DNA from: Stenotrophobium sp040387055
GTDB lineage: Bacteria; Pseudomonadota; Gammaproteobacteria; Nevskiales; Nevskiaceae
Reading direction: 5' to 3'
DNA: 64,000 nt
Assembly: GCA_040387055.1 (NCBI GenBank)
Contig: JAZKEM010000158.1
Location: forward strand, 31,063 to 95,062
The position numbers and the translations under genes were made by a program. Shown one piece after another: positions 33,297 to 41,042 of this stretch. The stretch's first letter is position 1. Each line of letters begins with the position of its first letter. Under the pieces are notes generated by a model, which worked only from the letters and a program-made list of their open reading frames with translations, made no database searches and had not been told where the DNA came from.

Positions 33297-34498
33297 ATTT
33301 GCCAGAGCCTTGCAAGATCAGCCGTACCGTTTTTGCCTTTGACCTGAGACAAGGTCTTCAAGGCTTCATCTTTTTTGCCTGCACGGATCTGCACATAAGC
33401 TAGGTGCAAACGTGATTCGTCGACATCCTTCAGTTTGCCTTTGGCAATGCCCTTCTGGATCAGCGTCAGCGCTTTATCAAACTGACCATAACCCGCGTAA
33501 GCAAGACCCGTGTTGACTAAGCCATCGCCACTGGGCTGTTGACCCGCTTGTGTTTCGCTAGCGGCCAAGCTGGTTTTATCTTCCGCAATCTTGCGTGCAA
33601 CCATCGCCTTGAGTCGGGCCTGACGATCAAGATCACGCGCCGCGCCCTTACCCAACACACCCACCTTGTTGCCCTGATCAAGGAACTGTTGAGCCTCACC
33701 CGGATAACCCGCCTGAAGTGACAACTCAATCGCATCAACATAATCGGCTGCACTGCTGATCGTGCCCGTCTCAACACGCAGACGATAAGTATCGAGCGCC
33801 AGCTTATTTGAGAATCCGGATTTGGTTGCAGTGCGCGCAATCAGATCATTCCAATAGCTGGTCTTGGGGTGATGGATCACCAGCTTGGTCAAGGCAACGA
33901 CATAGCCCGCCGTATCGTTTTGCTTGATCGCACAACTTGCCAGCAGTTGTAGCTGTTCTTCGGTTGGCGCTTTGCCAGCGGCCTCTTGCGCAGCGAGCTG
34001 TGCTGAGAGTTCTTTAGCGGCATCTGCGAAACGGTTTGATAGATACAAAACCTGCGGAAGTAACGCCAGCACAGCTGGATTGTTGCCACCGTCCTGACGA
34101 TATTTTCGTAAGGTGTCCGCAGCTTTTGTGTAGTTCTTTCCGGAGTATGCCAAGCCAATCATGATCTCCAGTGTTGGCAGCTCATCTGCTTTAGTCATCA
34201 ATCCAGAAGCAAGCGCCGAGTCGAATGACTTCAGCGCAGTCGCCGTATCGCCAGCGCCACCGGCGGCAGCGCCACGCATACGATCAATGATGAAACGCTC
34301 GTATGGCGTTAGCTTGGAAATTGCTGCGGCTTCATCAACCTTGCCCAAGGCATCCCGATACTTCTGCTGCTGCAAAAGATCCTTCGCCGCCTGAAGTGGC
34401 TTGCCCACTTCCGAACGTAAAGACTGATCCGCAGCGATGGCTACGGTGGCAGAAGCCAGCAGCATAAGGCTGGCAATAACACGTGTGAAAAATGACAT
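33278..34498 (-). CDS. Secreted TPR-like protein of the TonB operon
   Basis: This 406-residue protein has a signal peptide (about 1-22, ATVAIA) and repeated helix pairs over most of its length (for example AADTLRKYRQDGGNNPAVLA, GQFDKALTLIQKGIAKGKL, VDESRLHLAYVQIRAGKK) in tetratricopeptide style. It is the last gene after tonB-exbB-exbD-exbD and lies 18 bp from the second exbD. Periplasmic TPR proteins occur in similar operons of Xanthomonas-like bacteria, but their role with TonB is not established; a scaffold for the complex or for receptors is a guess. Confidence 0.8.
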   Translation of the reverse strand: MSFFTRVIASLMLLASATVAIAADQSLRSEVGKPLQAAKDLLQQQKYRDALGKVDEAAAISKLTPYERFIIDRMRGAAAGGAGDTATALKSFDSALASGLMTKADELPTLEIMIGLAYSGKNYTKAADTLRKYRQDGGNNPAVLALLPQVLYLSNRFADAAKELSAQLAAQEAAGKAPTEEQLQLLASCAIKQNDTAGYVVALTKLVIHHPKTSYWNDLIARTATKSGFSNKLALDTYRLRVETGTISSAADYVDAIELSLQAGYPGEAQQFLDQGNKVGVLGKGAARDLDRQARLKAMVARKIAEDKTSLAASETQAGQQPSGDGLVNTGLAYAGYGQFDKALTLIQKGIAKGKLKDVDESRLHLAYVQIRAGKKDEALKTLSQVKGKNGTADLARLWQIKLGGR

Positions 34499-34516
34499 TA
34501 CCGAACTCCGGGCAAG

Positions 34517-34948
34517 CTATTGGAGAAACTGTTCGTTACCAACTAAACCGATTTGAGTGATGCCCAAGCGCTGAGCTTCTGCCAGCACTGTGGCCACATA
34601 TTTATATTCGACAAGTTTATTAGGTCGGATATGCAGTTCTGCAGGCTCTGCAGAATTTGCTTCCGCTGTCAGGCGCTGCTCCAGCGCTACACGATCAGGC
34701 ACAACTTCACCGTTCCAGAGAATCGTGCCATCAAAATCAATTTCCAAATCGATTGATGGCGGCGGCTCACCTGGAGGTGGCGCGCTGCTGCTGGGCATGT
34801 CCAGCTTCACAGCATGGGTCTGAATGGGGATGGTGATGATCAGCATGATCAGCAGCACCAACATCACGTCGATCAGCGGTGTCGTATTGATATCAACGAC
34901 GACTTCCGGTTCGCCCGATCCATTTCCTTGGCCAACATTCATTCCCAT
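34517..34948 (-). CDS. exbD: ExbD-family protein, second copy
   Basis: This 143-residue protein has a short cytoplasmic N-terminus, one membrane helix with the proton-path aspartate in DINTTPLIDVMLVLLIMLII, and a periplasmic domain (about 45-140). The Pro-rich stretch SSSAPPPGEPPPS follows the helix. It pairs with ExbB to power TonB. It starts 3 bp past the first exbD gene's stop. Two unequal ExbD copies in one operon suggest a heteromeric stator or a specialised second copy. Confidence 0.92.
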   Translation of the reverse strand: MGMNVGQGNGSGEPEVVVDINTTPLIDVMLVLLIMLIITIPIQTHAVKLDMPSSSAPPPGEPPPSIDLEIDFDGTILWNGEVVPDRVALEQRLTAEANSAEPAELHIRPNKLVEYKYVATVLAEAQRLGITQIGLVGNEQFLQ

Positions 34949-34951
34949 GGT

Positions 34952-35380
34952 CTACCCCTTCGCCGGCGGTTCAGTAATGAATGAAATCTTGGCAATGCCT
35001 GCGCGCTGGCAGGTCACCACGACTTCGCCAATCGATTGATAACGAACTGCCTGATCGCCACGAATGTGGATTTCAGGCTGCGGCAGCTTCACCGCAACCG
35101 TCTTCATCCGTTCAAACAACGCTGGTAAATCAGGTACGCGCTTCTCATTCCAAAAAACATTTCCATCGCGATCTACTGCGATGATGATGTTCTCAGGTTT
35201 GGTCTGCGTGGGCTGGTTACGCTCGGTCGGCAGATCCACCGGTACGGTATGCGTCACCACCGGAATCGTAATCAAGAAGATGATCAGCAGCACCAACATC
35301 ACGTCAACCAATGGCGTGGTGTTTATGGACGCTATGACCTCGTCTTCGTCTTCTTCAGCGCTGCCGATCTGCATTCCCAT
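34952..35380 (-). CDS. exbD: ExbD-family protein, first copy
   Basis: This 142-residue protein has an acidic N-terminus (EEDEDEVIA), a membrane helix with NTTPLVDVMLVLLIIFLI including the key Asp, and a periplasmic TolR/ExbD domain. It lies 16 bp downstream of exbB. It differs from the second copy mainly in the periplasmic half, where this one has the TERNQPTQTKPENI linker. Confidence 0.93.
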   Translation of the reverse strand: MGMQIGSAEEDEDEVIASINTTPLVDVMLVLLIIFLITIPVVTHTVPVDLPTERNQPTQTKPENIIIAVDRDGNVFWNEKRVPDLPALFERMKTVAVKLPQPEIHIRGDQAVRYQSIGEVVVTCQRAGIAKISFITEPPAKG

Positions 35381-35396
35381 CGCGAATCTCCTACGC

Positions 35397-36224
35397 TTAG
35401 GCTGCTTTACGCTGGCTCACGCTGCTGCTATCGCTCACGCGAGCACCAGAAATCAGCGCGGCGTGGAGATCGGTCGAGAAGGAACGCACACGGCCCATTG
35501 CAGCCTTGTTGCGACGAACCAACCAGTTGTAGCCCATGACCGCAGGCACAGCGACTGCAAGACCAATCGCCGTCATGATCAGCGCTTCACCGACTGGACC
35601 CGCAACCTTGTCGATCGAGGCCTGGCCAGAAATACCGATAGCCGTCAGTGCGTGATAAATGCCCCAAACCGTACCGAACAAGCCAACGAATGGCGCGGTG
35701 GAACCAACAGTCGCCAGCACAGACAAACCACCCTGCAAACGGCTGGAGATTTCTTCAACCGCCTGATTGATTGAAATGGTGATCCAGCTGCTGCGATCCA
35801 CTTCCTGCACAACATTACCTTCGTAATGTTTAGTGGCTAACAAGGCGCGATCAGCGATATACCAAAATGGTGTTCCCGCCTCCAATGCTGCTTGCCCTTG
35901 CGAAACTGCTGGTGTGTTCCAAAACTTTGCGTTGGCATCTTTAGCTTGGCCAAACAGTTTCTGCTGCTCATAGAGCTTCACAAACATGATGTACCAAGTC
36001 GCTGCCGACATGATCAGCATCAGCACCAGAACCGTCTTGGCGACGAAATCACCTTGGCGCCACAGGGCATCAACACCGTAAGGATTGTTGACCTGCTCAG
36101 TTGAAGCAGTCACCGGCACAGGATCCTGCGCCAATGCCACGGGAGCCATCAGCCCCATAAACAACGTCGATACGGCAATAGCAATAACTGCGAACAGACT
36201 CTTCATACGTTTTGACAGCGACAT
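35397..36224 (-). CDS. exbB: ExbB proton-channel subunit
   Basis: This 275-residue protein has an N-terminal signal-like segment (about 1-31), a first membrane helix near 58-78 (FVAKTVLVLMLIMSAATWYI) and the MotA/TolQ/ExbB region with GLSVLATVGSTAPFVGLFGT followed by VWGIYHAL and the last helices (ALIMTAIGLAVAVPAVMGYN). This forms the channel that uses proton flow to energise TonB. The ATG at 36224 with GGAG upstream is chosen; the frame continues upstream without a better start. Confidence 0.95.
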   Translation of the reverse strand: MSLSKRMKSLFAVIAIAVSTLFMGLMAPVALAQDPVPVTASTEQVNNPYGVDALWRQGDFVAKTVLVLMLIMSAATWYIMFVKLYEQQKLFGQAKDANAKFWNTPAVSQGQAALEAGTPFWYIADRALLATKHYEGNVVQEVDRSSWITISINQAVEEISSRLQGGLSVLATVGSTAPFVGLFGTVWGIYHALTAIGISGQASIDKVAGPVGEALIMTAIGLAVAVPAVMGYNWLVRRNKAAMGRVRSFSTDLHAALISGARVSDSSSVSQRKAA

Positions 36225-36330
36225 AGCACCGATCTCCATAATCGTAAGCCGCGCGAAACGGCCGTTAACTCTTACTAAATATTTTTCAAGCCAAACATCA
36301 TTGCCGCTGTGCATCGTTCTACTTGGCGCT

Positions 36331-36948
36331 CTAGTTAGAGCCAGGAATTTTCCAGACGTACTTGATCTTTGCCCACGCAGGTGTAGCAACACCGTTCACA
36401 GTTCCCGGTACAAACTTGCAGCGGCTGAGCGCCGTTCGCGCAGCCTCATCGAGTCGAGGGAAACCACTCGTGCCCTCAACACGGCTCTCAGCAACCTTGC
36501 CGTCGATACCGATCAGGAATGCCAACGTCACCGTGCCCTTCTCGCCAAGACGCTGCGATGAAGACGGATACTCAGGCTCACGGCAGCTGCGACGTGCATT
36601 GATCACCGGCGCAACTTGCGACGGATTTTTTGGCACTGCTGCTGGCGGATTTTTTGGCACAACCGTCGTGACCGCTGCTGGCGGCGGCGGTGGCTGCTGA
36701 ATAACAATTTCTGGCGGCGGAACGAATGTTGGTGGAGGCGGCTCAAACGTCGGAGGAGGTGGCGGTGGCGGCGCCTCCTGCGATTTAATTTCCTGGAGAA
36801 TTTTGGTCTCAATCGGAGCAGGCAGCACTTCGATGGCTTTACGTGCGAGACCGCTGACAAGCGCGTAGATCAAGGCCGCGTGGAATAAAACCACGAAGCC
36901 AATGCCGGCCAATCTTCGACCAGGTTTAGGGCGCTGGCCAAACTCCAT
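36331..36948 (-). CDS. tonB: TonB energy-transducing protein
   Basis: This 205-residue protein has a cytoplasmic stub, a membrane anchor (LAGIGFVVLFHAALIYALVS) with the functional His, a proline-rich spacer (about 60-110, runs such as EAPPPPPPPTFEPPPP), and a C-terminal TonB domain (about 120-203; LGEKGTVTLAFLIGIDGKVA, FPRLDEAARTAL). Two cysteines in that domain (SCREPEYP and SRCKF) could form a disulfide. It is first in tonB-exbB-exbD-exbD-TPR, with AGGAGA five bases before the ATG. A motif shared with the rhamnose IclR/rhmD promoter lies upstream, so this may be a dedicated TonB system. Confidence 0.95.
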   Translation of the reverse strand: MEFGQRPKPGRRLAGIGFVVLFHAALIYALVSGLARKAIEVLPAPIETKILQEIKSQEAPPPPPPPTFEPPPPTFVPPPEIVIQQPPPPPAAVTTVVPKNPPAAVPKNPSQVAPVINARRSCREPEYPSSSQRLGEKGTVTLAFLIGIDGKVAESRVEGTSGFPRLDEAARTALSRCKFVPGTVNGVATPAWAKIKYVWKIPGSN

Positions 36949-37043
36949 TCTCTTTCTCCTCAAACGCGAACGGCCGACTGTGCGGCTCTATATTTATTAC
37001 TGCGATTAAGACGTGACTAAGATTCCTGTCATGTCGTTAATTC

Positions 37044-37074
37044 CATATTATGGGATATAATTCTATATATTGGG
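37044..37074. promoter_or_regulatory. Tandem operator upstream of tonB, shared with IclR/rhmD
   Basis: 37044-37061, CATATTATGGGATATAAT, is the exact reverse complement of 26373-26390. A second GGG element (TATATATTGGGA, ending 37075) lies 20 bp further, the same spacing as at the IclR site. It is about 100 bp upstream of the tonB start. Confidence 0.72.
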
Positions 37075-37226
37075 AATGTACTTGTCAAGGAATGCGCGTG
37101 TAAATACGCATCATCAAGCCCGATTTTCTCTAGGGAAATCCGCACTAATGCCTAGCGAATAACTAATCGCTATACATACGAAGACAAGAGTTGGCGTCGT
37201 AACAACGCCGTTAAGCAGAGAGCGTT

Positions 37227-37988
37227 TTAGCGCTTCTTGCGTGGAGGAATGTGATCAAGTGCGTTAAGTCGCGTCCTGACAAATTCGATGTGCTGCCTGG
37301 AGGCTGAACCTGCGCGCGCACTGTCACCAGCAACAATCGCTGCAATAATTTCATGGTGTTGCTTACGCAATTGCGTAGACGTTTCCGACTTTGGGGAAAG
37401 CCCTGCAATGCTGAGTTGCACATGCTCATGTAAAACTTTCAACAGTGAATCGATGAGGTAAGAGAAGACGGGATTGTGCGTTGCCTCTGCGATAGCCTGA
37501 TGCAATGCAACATCCGCTTTGACTTGTTGCTGACGATCGCTGCCGCAATACGCCACATCAACGTCCTGCCCTAGTTGAATCAAGCGCTCCTTATCCGCCT
37601 TGGTGCCACGCTCAGCCGCCAATTCAGCAGTACGACTTTCGAGCATCTCGCGAAATTCAATCAAGTCAGCCTGAATAAGTGGATGTCGATCCACCATGTC
37701 TGTCCAGATCTCGGCCATGCGCTGATCTTTCGCAGCACTGACAAAAGTGCCAATGCCATGCTGACGAGTGAGCACTCCCTTGCTGACCAGCAGGCTAATG
37801 CCTTCGCGAAGCGATGCGCGTGAAACGCCGATGTGCATAGAAAGTTCACGTTCGGAGGGCAAAGCCTTGCCGACCTTGAACTTGTTTTCGCGAATACCAC
37901 GTTGCAGGTACTCGACAACCGTTGTCGCGCGGTTCTTTGATGTCGGGGCTGTCACGGGTCCTTCCGAAACGAGTGGTCTGACCACCAT
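37227..37988 (-). CDS. GntR-family regulator, FadR/LldR subfamily
   Basis: About 253 residues from the ATG at 37988 (AGGTG six bases upstream); a GTG at 37955 with GGAAGG before it is an equally good start, and would leave the operator just outside the gene. It has a winged helix (about 20-85: RENKFKVGKALPSERELSMH, SRASLREGISLLVSKGVLTR) and an FCD all-helical effector domain with HQAIAEATHNPVFSYLIDSL. Metal-binding His/Asp of FCD proteins appear present. It is divergent from lutACB, as LldR-type lactate regulators are, so lactate is a likely effector. Confidence 0.87.
   Translation of the reverse strand: MVVRPLVSEGPVTAPTSKNRATTVVEYLQRGIRENKFKVGKALPSERELSMHIGVSRASLREGISLLVSKGVLTRQHGIGTFVSAAKDQRMAEIWTDMVDRHPLIQADLIEFREMLESRTAELAAERGTKADKERLIQLGQDVDVAYCGSDRQQQVKADVALHQAIAEATHNPVFSYLIDSLLKVLHEHVQLSIAGLSPKSETSTQLRKQHHEIIAAIVAGDSARAGSASRQHIEFVRTRLNALDHIPPRKKR
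37973..37985. promoter_or_regulatory. FadR/LldR-type operator before lutA
   Basis: GTGGTCTGACCAC is a perfect palindrome around one base and fits TNGTNNNACNA, the FadR-subfamily core. It lies between the GntR gene and lutA, 66 bp from the lutA start, and overlaps the upstream of the two possible GntR starts. Confidence 0.75.
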
Positions 37989-38050
37989 AACACGCACCTG
38001 TAGCTTGAGCACACTGCTGCAATGTACGAATGAGTTGCGTGTGGAGGAAC

Positions 38051-38866
38051 ATGAGCACAGCACTACAAGGAGCGGCACAGACCGCTAGCAAGAAGCCATC
38101 GCAAGTCTATTTTTTTGCGACTTGTGTGATTGATATGTTCAGTCCGCAATCCGGACTCGATGCTGTCGATCTGATTGAACGAGCCGGTATCAAAGTGCTC
38201 TTCCCTCTCAAGCAATCTTGCTGCGGACAGCCGGCCTACACCACCGGCTTCAGTAGTGAAGCTCGTCTTGTAGCAGCCGCTCAACTCGATTTATTCCCCT
38301 CACCATGGCCTGTTGTAGTTCCTTCCGGATCCTGCGGAGGAATGCTGAGACATCATTGGCCCAAACTCTTCGCAGATGATCCTGTGCGCCTTGAGAAAGC
38401 ACGAGATATCGCCGCACGCACAGTCGAGTTCTCTGAATTCATGGTGAACACACTGGAATTGGATTTGAGTGGCGCTAACGCGGAGCCAGTGACCGTTGCA
38501 GTGCACACCTCTTGCACCGCACGTCGCGAAATGGATAACCACCACCATGTGCGCCGTCTGTTGAAGCAGCTCCCTGGCGTTGAAGTGCTTGTGCAAGAGC
38601 ATGAATCCGAATGCTGTGGATTTGGCGGAACGTTCTCGGTAAAACATCCCGAGATCTCGTGCGCGATGGCACGCGACAAGGTCGATGCCATTACGGCGAC
38701 CGGCTGCAATGCACTAATCAGTGCGGACTGTGGTTGCTTGCTGAACTTAAACGGCAATCTGGAAAAGCGTGCAGACGTATTGCGCGGAGAACATGTCGCC
38801 ACGTTTATTCGCAAGCGCCTTGATCATTCGTCCGGTTCATCAGCCTGCTTGGAGGCATCCAAATGA
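38051..38866 (+). CDS. lutA: Lactate utilization protein A (LutA/LldE)
   Basis: This 271-residue protein has two cysteine-rich CCG domains: QSCCGQPAYTTGF (about 60) and SECCGFGGTFSVKHPEIS (about 200), which bind iron-sulfur clusters as in heterodisulfide reductase subunit B. With LutB and LutC it forms the iron-sulfur L-lactate dehydrogenase. The ATG at 38051 has GGAGG just before it; an upstream ATG at 38030 is less likely. It is the first gene of lutA-lutC-lutB, divergent from the GntR regulator. Confidence 0.93.
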   Translation: MSTALQGAAQTASKKPSQVYFFATCVIDMFSPQSGLDAVDLIERAGIKVLFPLKQSCCGQPAYTTGFSSEARLVAAAQLDLFPSPWPVVVPSGSCGGMLRHHWPKLFADDPVRLEKARDIAARTVEFSEFMVNTLELDLSGANAEPVTVAVHTSCTARREMDNHHHVRRLLKQLPGVEVLVQEHESECCGFGGTFSVKHPEISCAMARDKVDAITATGCNALISADCGCLLNLNGNLEKRADVLRGEHVATFIRKRLDHSSGSSACLEASK

Positions 38867-39573
38867 GTGCTACCCATTTGTCAGAAAACCAGCGCGCACG
38901 TTCTGCGATTTTTAAGCGCTTACGCGAGATGCCCGTATCGCCACTGCCCGCTCCAGACGTGCAGACCTATTTTCGTACCCAGCCTACGGTCTTGGCTCAG
39001 AGCAGTGCGAATCGAATTGAGCGCTTCATTACGCAAGCCAAATCATGGCGCACAGAAATAATTGAGGCCACACCCGGAACCTGGCAGGAATATATTGCTG
39101 AGGTCGCGCAGAAGAAATCCTTGCAGCGCTTACTGGCTGGTCGCGGCACTGCGTTTTCAGATGGTCTGAACCGCGCGCTTAGCAATAAATTGAGCTGGTA
39201 CGACGAAGATCTTTCCGAAATCAAACCAATTTTATTTAGCGAAACCGATGCTGGCATTACAACCGTGCGTAGCGGTGTCGCAGAAACCGGAAGCTTGATT
39301 GTGTGGCCGACTCACAATGAGCCACGCAGCTTGTCGCTGGTTCCACCTGTCCATATCGCCATTCTCTATGCCAGCGATATTGTCGAAACACTTTACGAAG
39401 CTGTCAGCACTCAAGATTGGGCCAGTGGCATGCCAACCAATGCCCTACTGATCAGCGGCCCATCAAGAACCTCAGATATTCAGCGCACGCTGGCTTATGG
39501 CGCCCACGGGCCCAAAGAACTGGTGCTTATCCTAATTCGCGATGATGTCGCCGCTGCACAGGTCCGAGCATGA
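38863..39573 (+). CDS. lutC: Lactate utilization protein C (LutC/LldG, LUD domain)
   Basis: This 236-residue protein has a LUD domain in its C-terminal half: GVAETGSLIVWPTHNEPRSL, PPVHIAILYASDIVETLYEA and LISGPSRTSDIQRTLAYGAH followed by GPKELVLILI. The N-terminal third is helical. It overlaps lutA by 4 bases and lutB by 4 bases, so the three are translationally coupled. The order A-C-B differs from the commoner A-B-C. It is part of the L-lactate-oxidising complex. Confidence 0.93.
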   Translation: MSATHLSENQRARSAIFKRLREMPVSPLPAPDVQTYFRTQPTVLAQSSANRIERFITQAKSWRTEIIEATPGTWQEYIAEVAQKKSLQRLLAGRGTAFSDGLNRALSNKLSWYDEDLSEIKPILFSETDAGITTVRSGVAETGSLIVWPTHNEPRSLSLVPPVHIAILYASDIVETLYEAVSTQDWASGMPTNALLISGPSRTSDIQRTLAYGAHGPKELVLILIRDDVAAAQVRA

Positions 39574-41018
39574 GTGTCACTGAACACATCGTTCGACCGG
39601 AAGACTTCAAGCTCAGAAGCCGTGAAGCGGTAGCCGATCCCAAGCTACGGAGTAATTTTCGCGGCGCGATGGATTTTCTGATTGAACGCCGCGCAGCGCA
39701 GTTTCCTGAAGGCACCGTATTCACTCAGCTACGTAAAGTTGGCGAAACCGTTCGCAAGCACGCGCTTTCCCGATTGCCTGATCTTCTTGATCAACTGGAA
39801 ATTAATTTGCAGCGTCTGGGCGTCAACGTTCACTATGCCGAGAATAGTGCGGACGCCAATCGAATCTTTCTGGAGATTGCCAAGCGCCATCATGCGGACA
39901 TGATGATCAAAGGCAAATCCATGGTCAGCGAGGAAATTGAGCTGAACCAAGCGATGGCCACTGAAGGCATTGAGTGCATCGAATCCGACATGGGCGAATA
40001 CATTCTGCAGATTGATGGCGATCGGCCCAGCCACATCATCATGCCGGCGATTCACAAAACCAAGCAGGACATTGCCAAGCTATTTTCCGAGAAGATTCCC
40101 GGCGCTACCTATACAGAAGACGTCGATGAATTGATCGCCATGGGCCGCAGCGTATTGCGCGATAAATTCCGCGATGCACGCATCGGCGTCTCCGGCGTTA
40201 ATTTTATGGTTGCTGAAACCGGCACGCTGGCGCTGGTCGAGAATGAAGGTAATGGCCGCATGTGCACGACTATTCCCGATGTGCATATCGCCATCACCGG
40301 CATTGAGAAGGTCGTCGAAAAGCTGGAACACATTGTGCCGCTGTATGCCTTGCTAACACGCTCAGCCACAGGACAAGCCGTCTCAACTTATTTCAACTTG
40401 ATCACCGGCCCGCGCCGTGTGGGCGAGAAAGACGGCCCGCGCGAAATGCATTTAATCCTGCTCGATAACGGCCGTACTCAGGCTTACCGCGAAGAGAAGT
40501 TTCGCGCGACGCTGCAATGCATCCGCTGTGGCGCGTGCATGAACCATTGCCCGGTTTACACACGCGTCGGTGGTCACAGCTATGGCACGGCTTATCCGGG
40601 GCCTATCGGCTCCATCATCTCGCCGCATCTTCTGGGACTGTCAGAGACTCGCGACCTGCCAACAGCTTCGAGTCTGTGTGGCGCTTGTGGTGAGGTTTGT
40701 CCTGTTGGGATTCCCATTCCGGAAATCTTGATGCGCCTGCGTGAAGCTGCGCGCAATAACAACGTTGGTACAGATCAGGCTTTGCGGGGTCAGGCTAGTG
40801 CACGAAAAGTTTTAGAGGCGCTGACTTGGAAAGCTTGGCGAATACTCTACTCAAACTCATTTCTGTATCGCCCATTTGTCTGGGTAGCATCGCGGCTGCG
40901 GTGGCTGACGCCGAAGAATCAAGCGGGCTGGACGAAATCCAGAGCACCGCTACGTCCTGCGCCCAGAGCAATGCGTGAGTTGCTGGCGCAACGTAACAAG
41001 CAAAGAGAGAACAAGTAA
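39570..41018 (+). CDS. lutB: Lactate utilization protein B (LutB/LldF)
   Basis: This 482-residue protein has an N-terminal LUD domain (about 50-290; KRHHADMMIKGKSMVSEEIE, NFMVAETGTLALVENEGNGR) and two [4Fe-4S] motifs, CIRCGACMNHCP (about 313-324) and CGACGEVCP (about 368-376), with a C-terminal helical tail (LutB_C). It links lactate oxidation to electron transfer. It ends in a hairpin that overlaps its stop codon. In this locus it would consume the L-lactate produced by the rhamnose diketo hydrolase. Confidence 0.95.
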   Translation: MSVTEHIVRPEDFKLRSREAVADPKLRSNFRGAMDFLIERRAAQFPEGTVFTQLRKVGETVRKHALSRLPDLLDQLEINLQRLGVNVHYAENSADANRIFLEIAKRHHADMMIKGKSMVSEEIELNQAMATEGIECIESDMGEYILQIDGDRPSHIIMPAIHKTKQDIAKLFSEKIPGATYTEDVDELIAMGRSVLRDKFRDARIGVSGVNFMVAETGTLALVENEGNGRMCTTIPDVHIAITGIEKVVEKLEHIVPLYALLTRSATGQAVSTYFNLITGPRRVGEKDGPREMHLILLDNGRTQAYREEKFRATLQCIRCGACMNHCPVYTRVGGHSYGTAYPGPIGSIISPHLLGLSETRDLPTASSLCGACGEVCPVGIPIPEILMRLREAARNNNVGTDQALRGQASARKVLEALTWKAWRILYSNSFLYRPFVWVASRLRWLTPKNQAGWTKSRAPLRPAPRAMRELLAQRNKQRENK

Positions 41019-41040
41019 GGCCACAACTCATGTGGCCTTA
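41016..41040. terminator. Hairpin between lutB and the GH78 gene
   Basis: TAAGGCCACA pairs with TGTGGCCTTA over five bases. It begins at the lutB stop codon and ends 3 bp before the opposing rhamnosidase stop. T-runs are short (GTTTAG), so efficiency is uncertain. Confidence 0.7.
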
Positions 41041-41042
41041 GT

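Noticed and set aside
37193..37209. GGCGT/ACGCC hairpin past the GntR gene
   Set aside because: Five base pairs and no T-run; likely chance.
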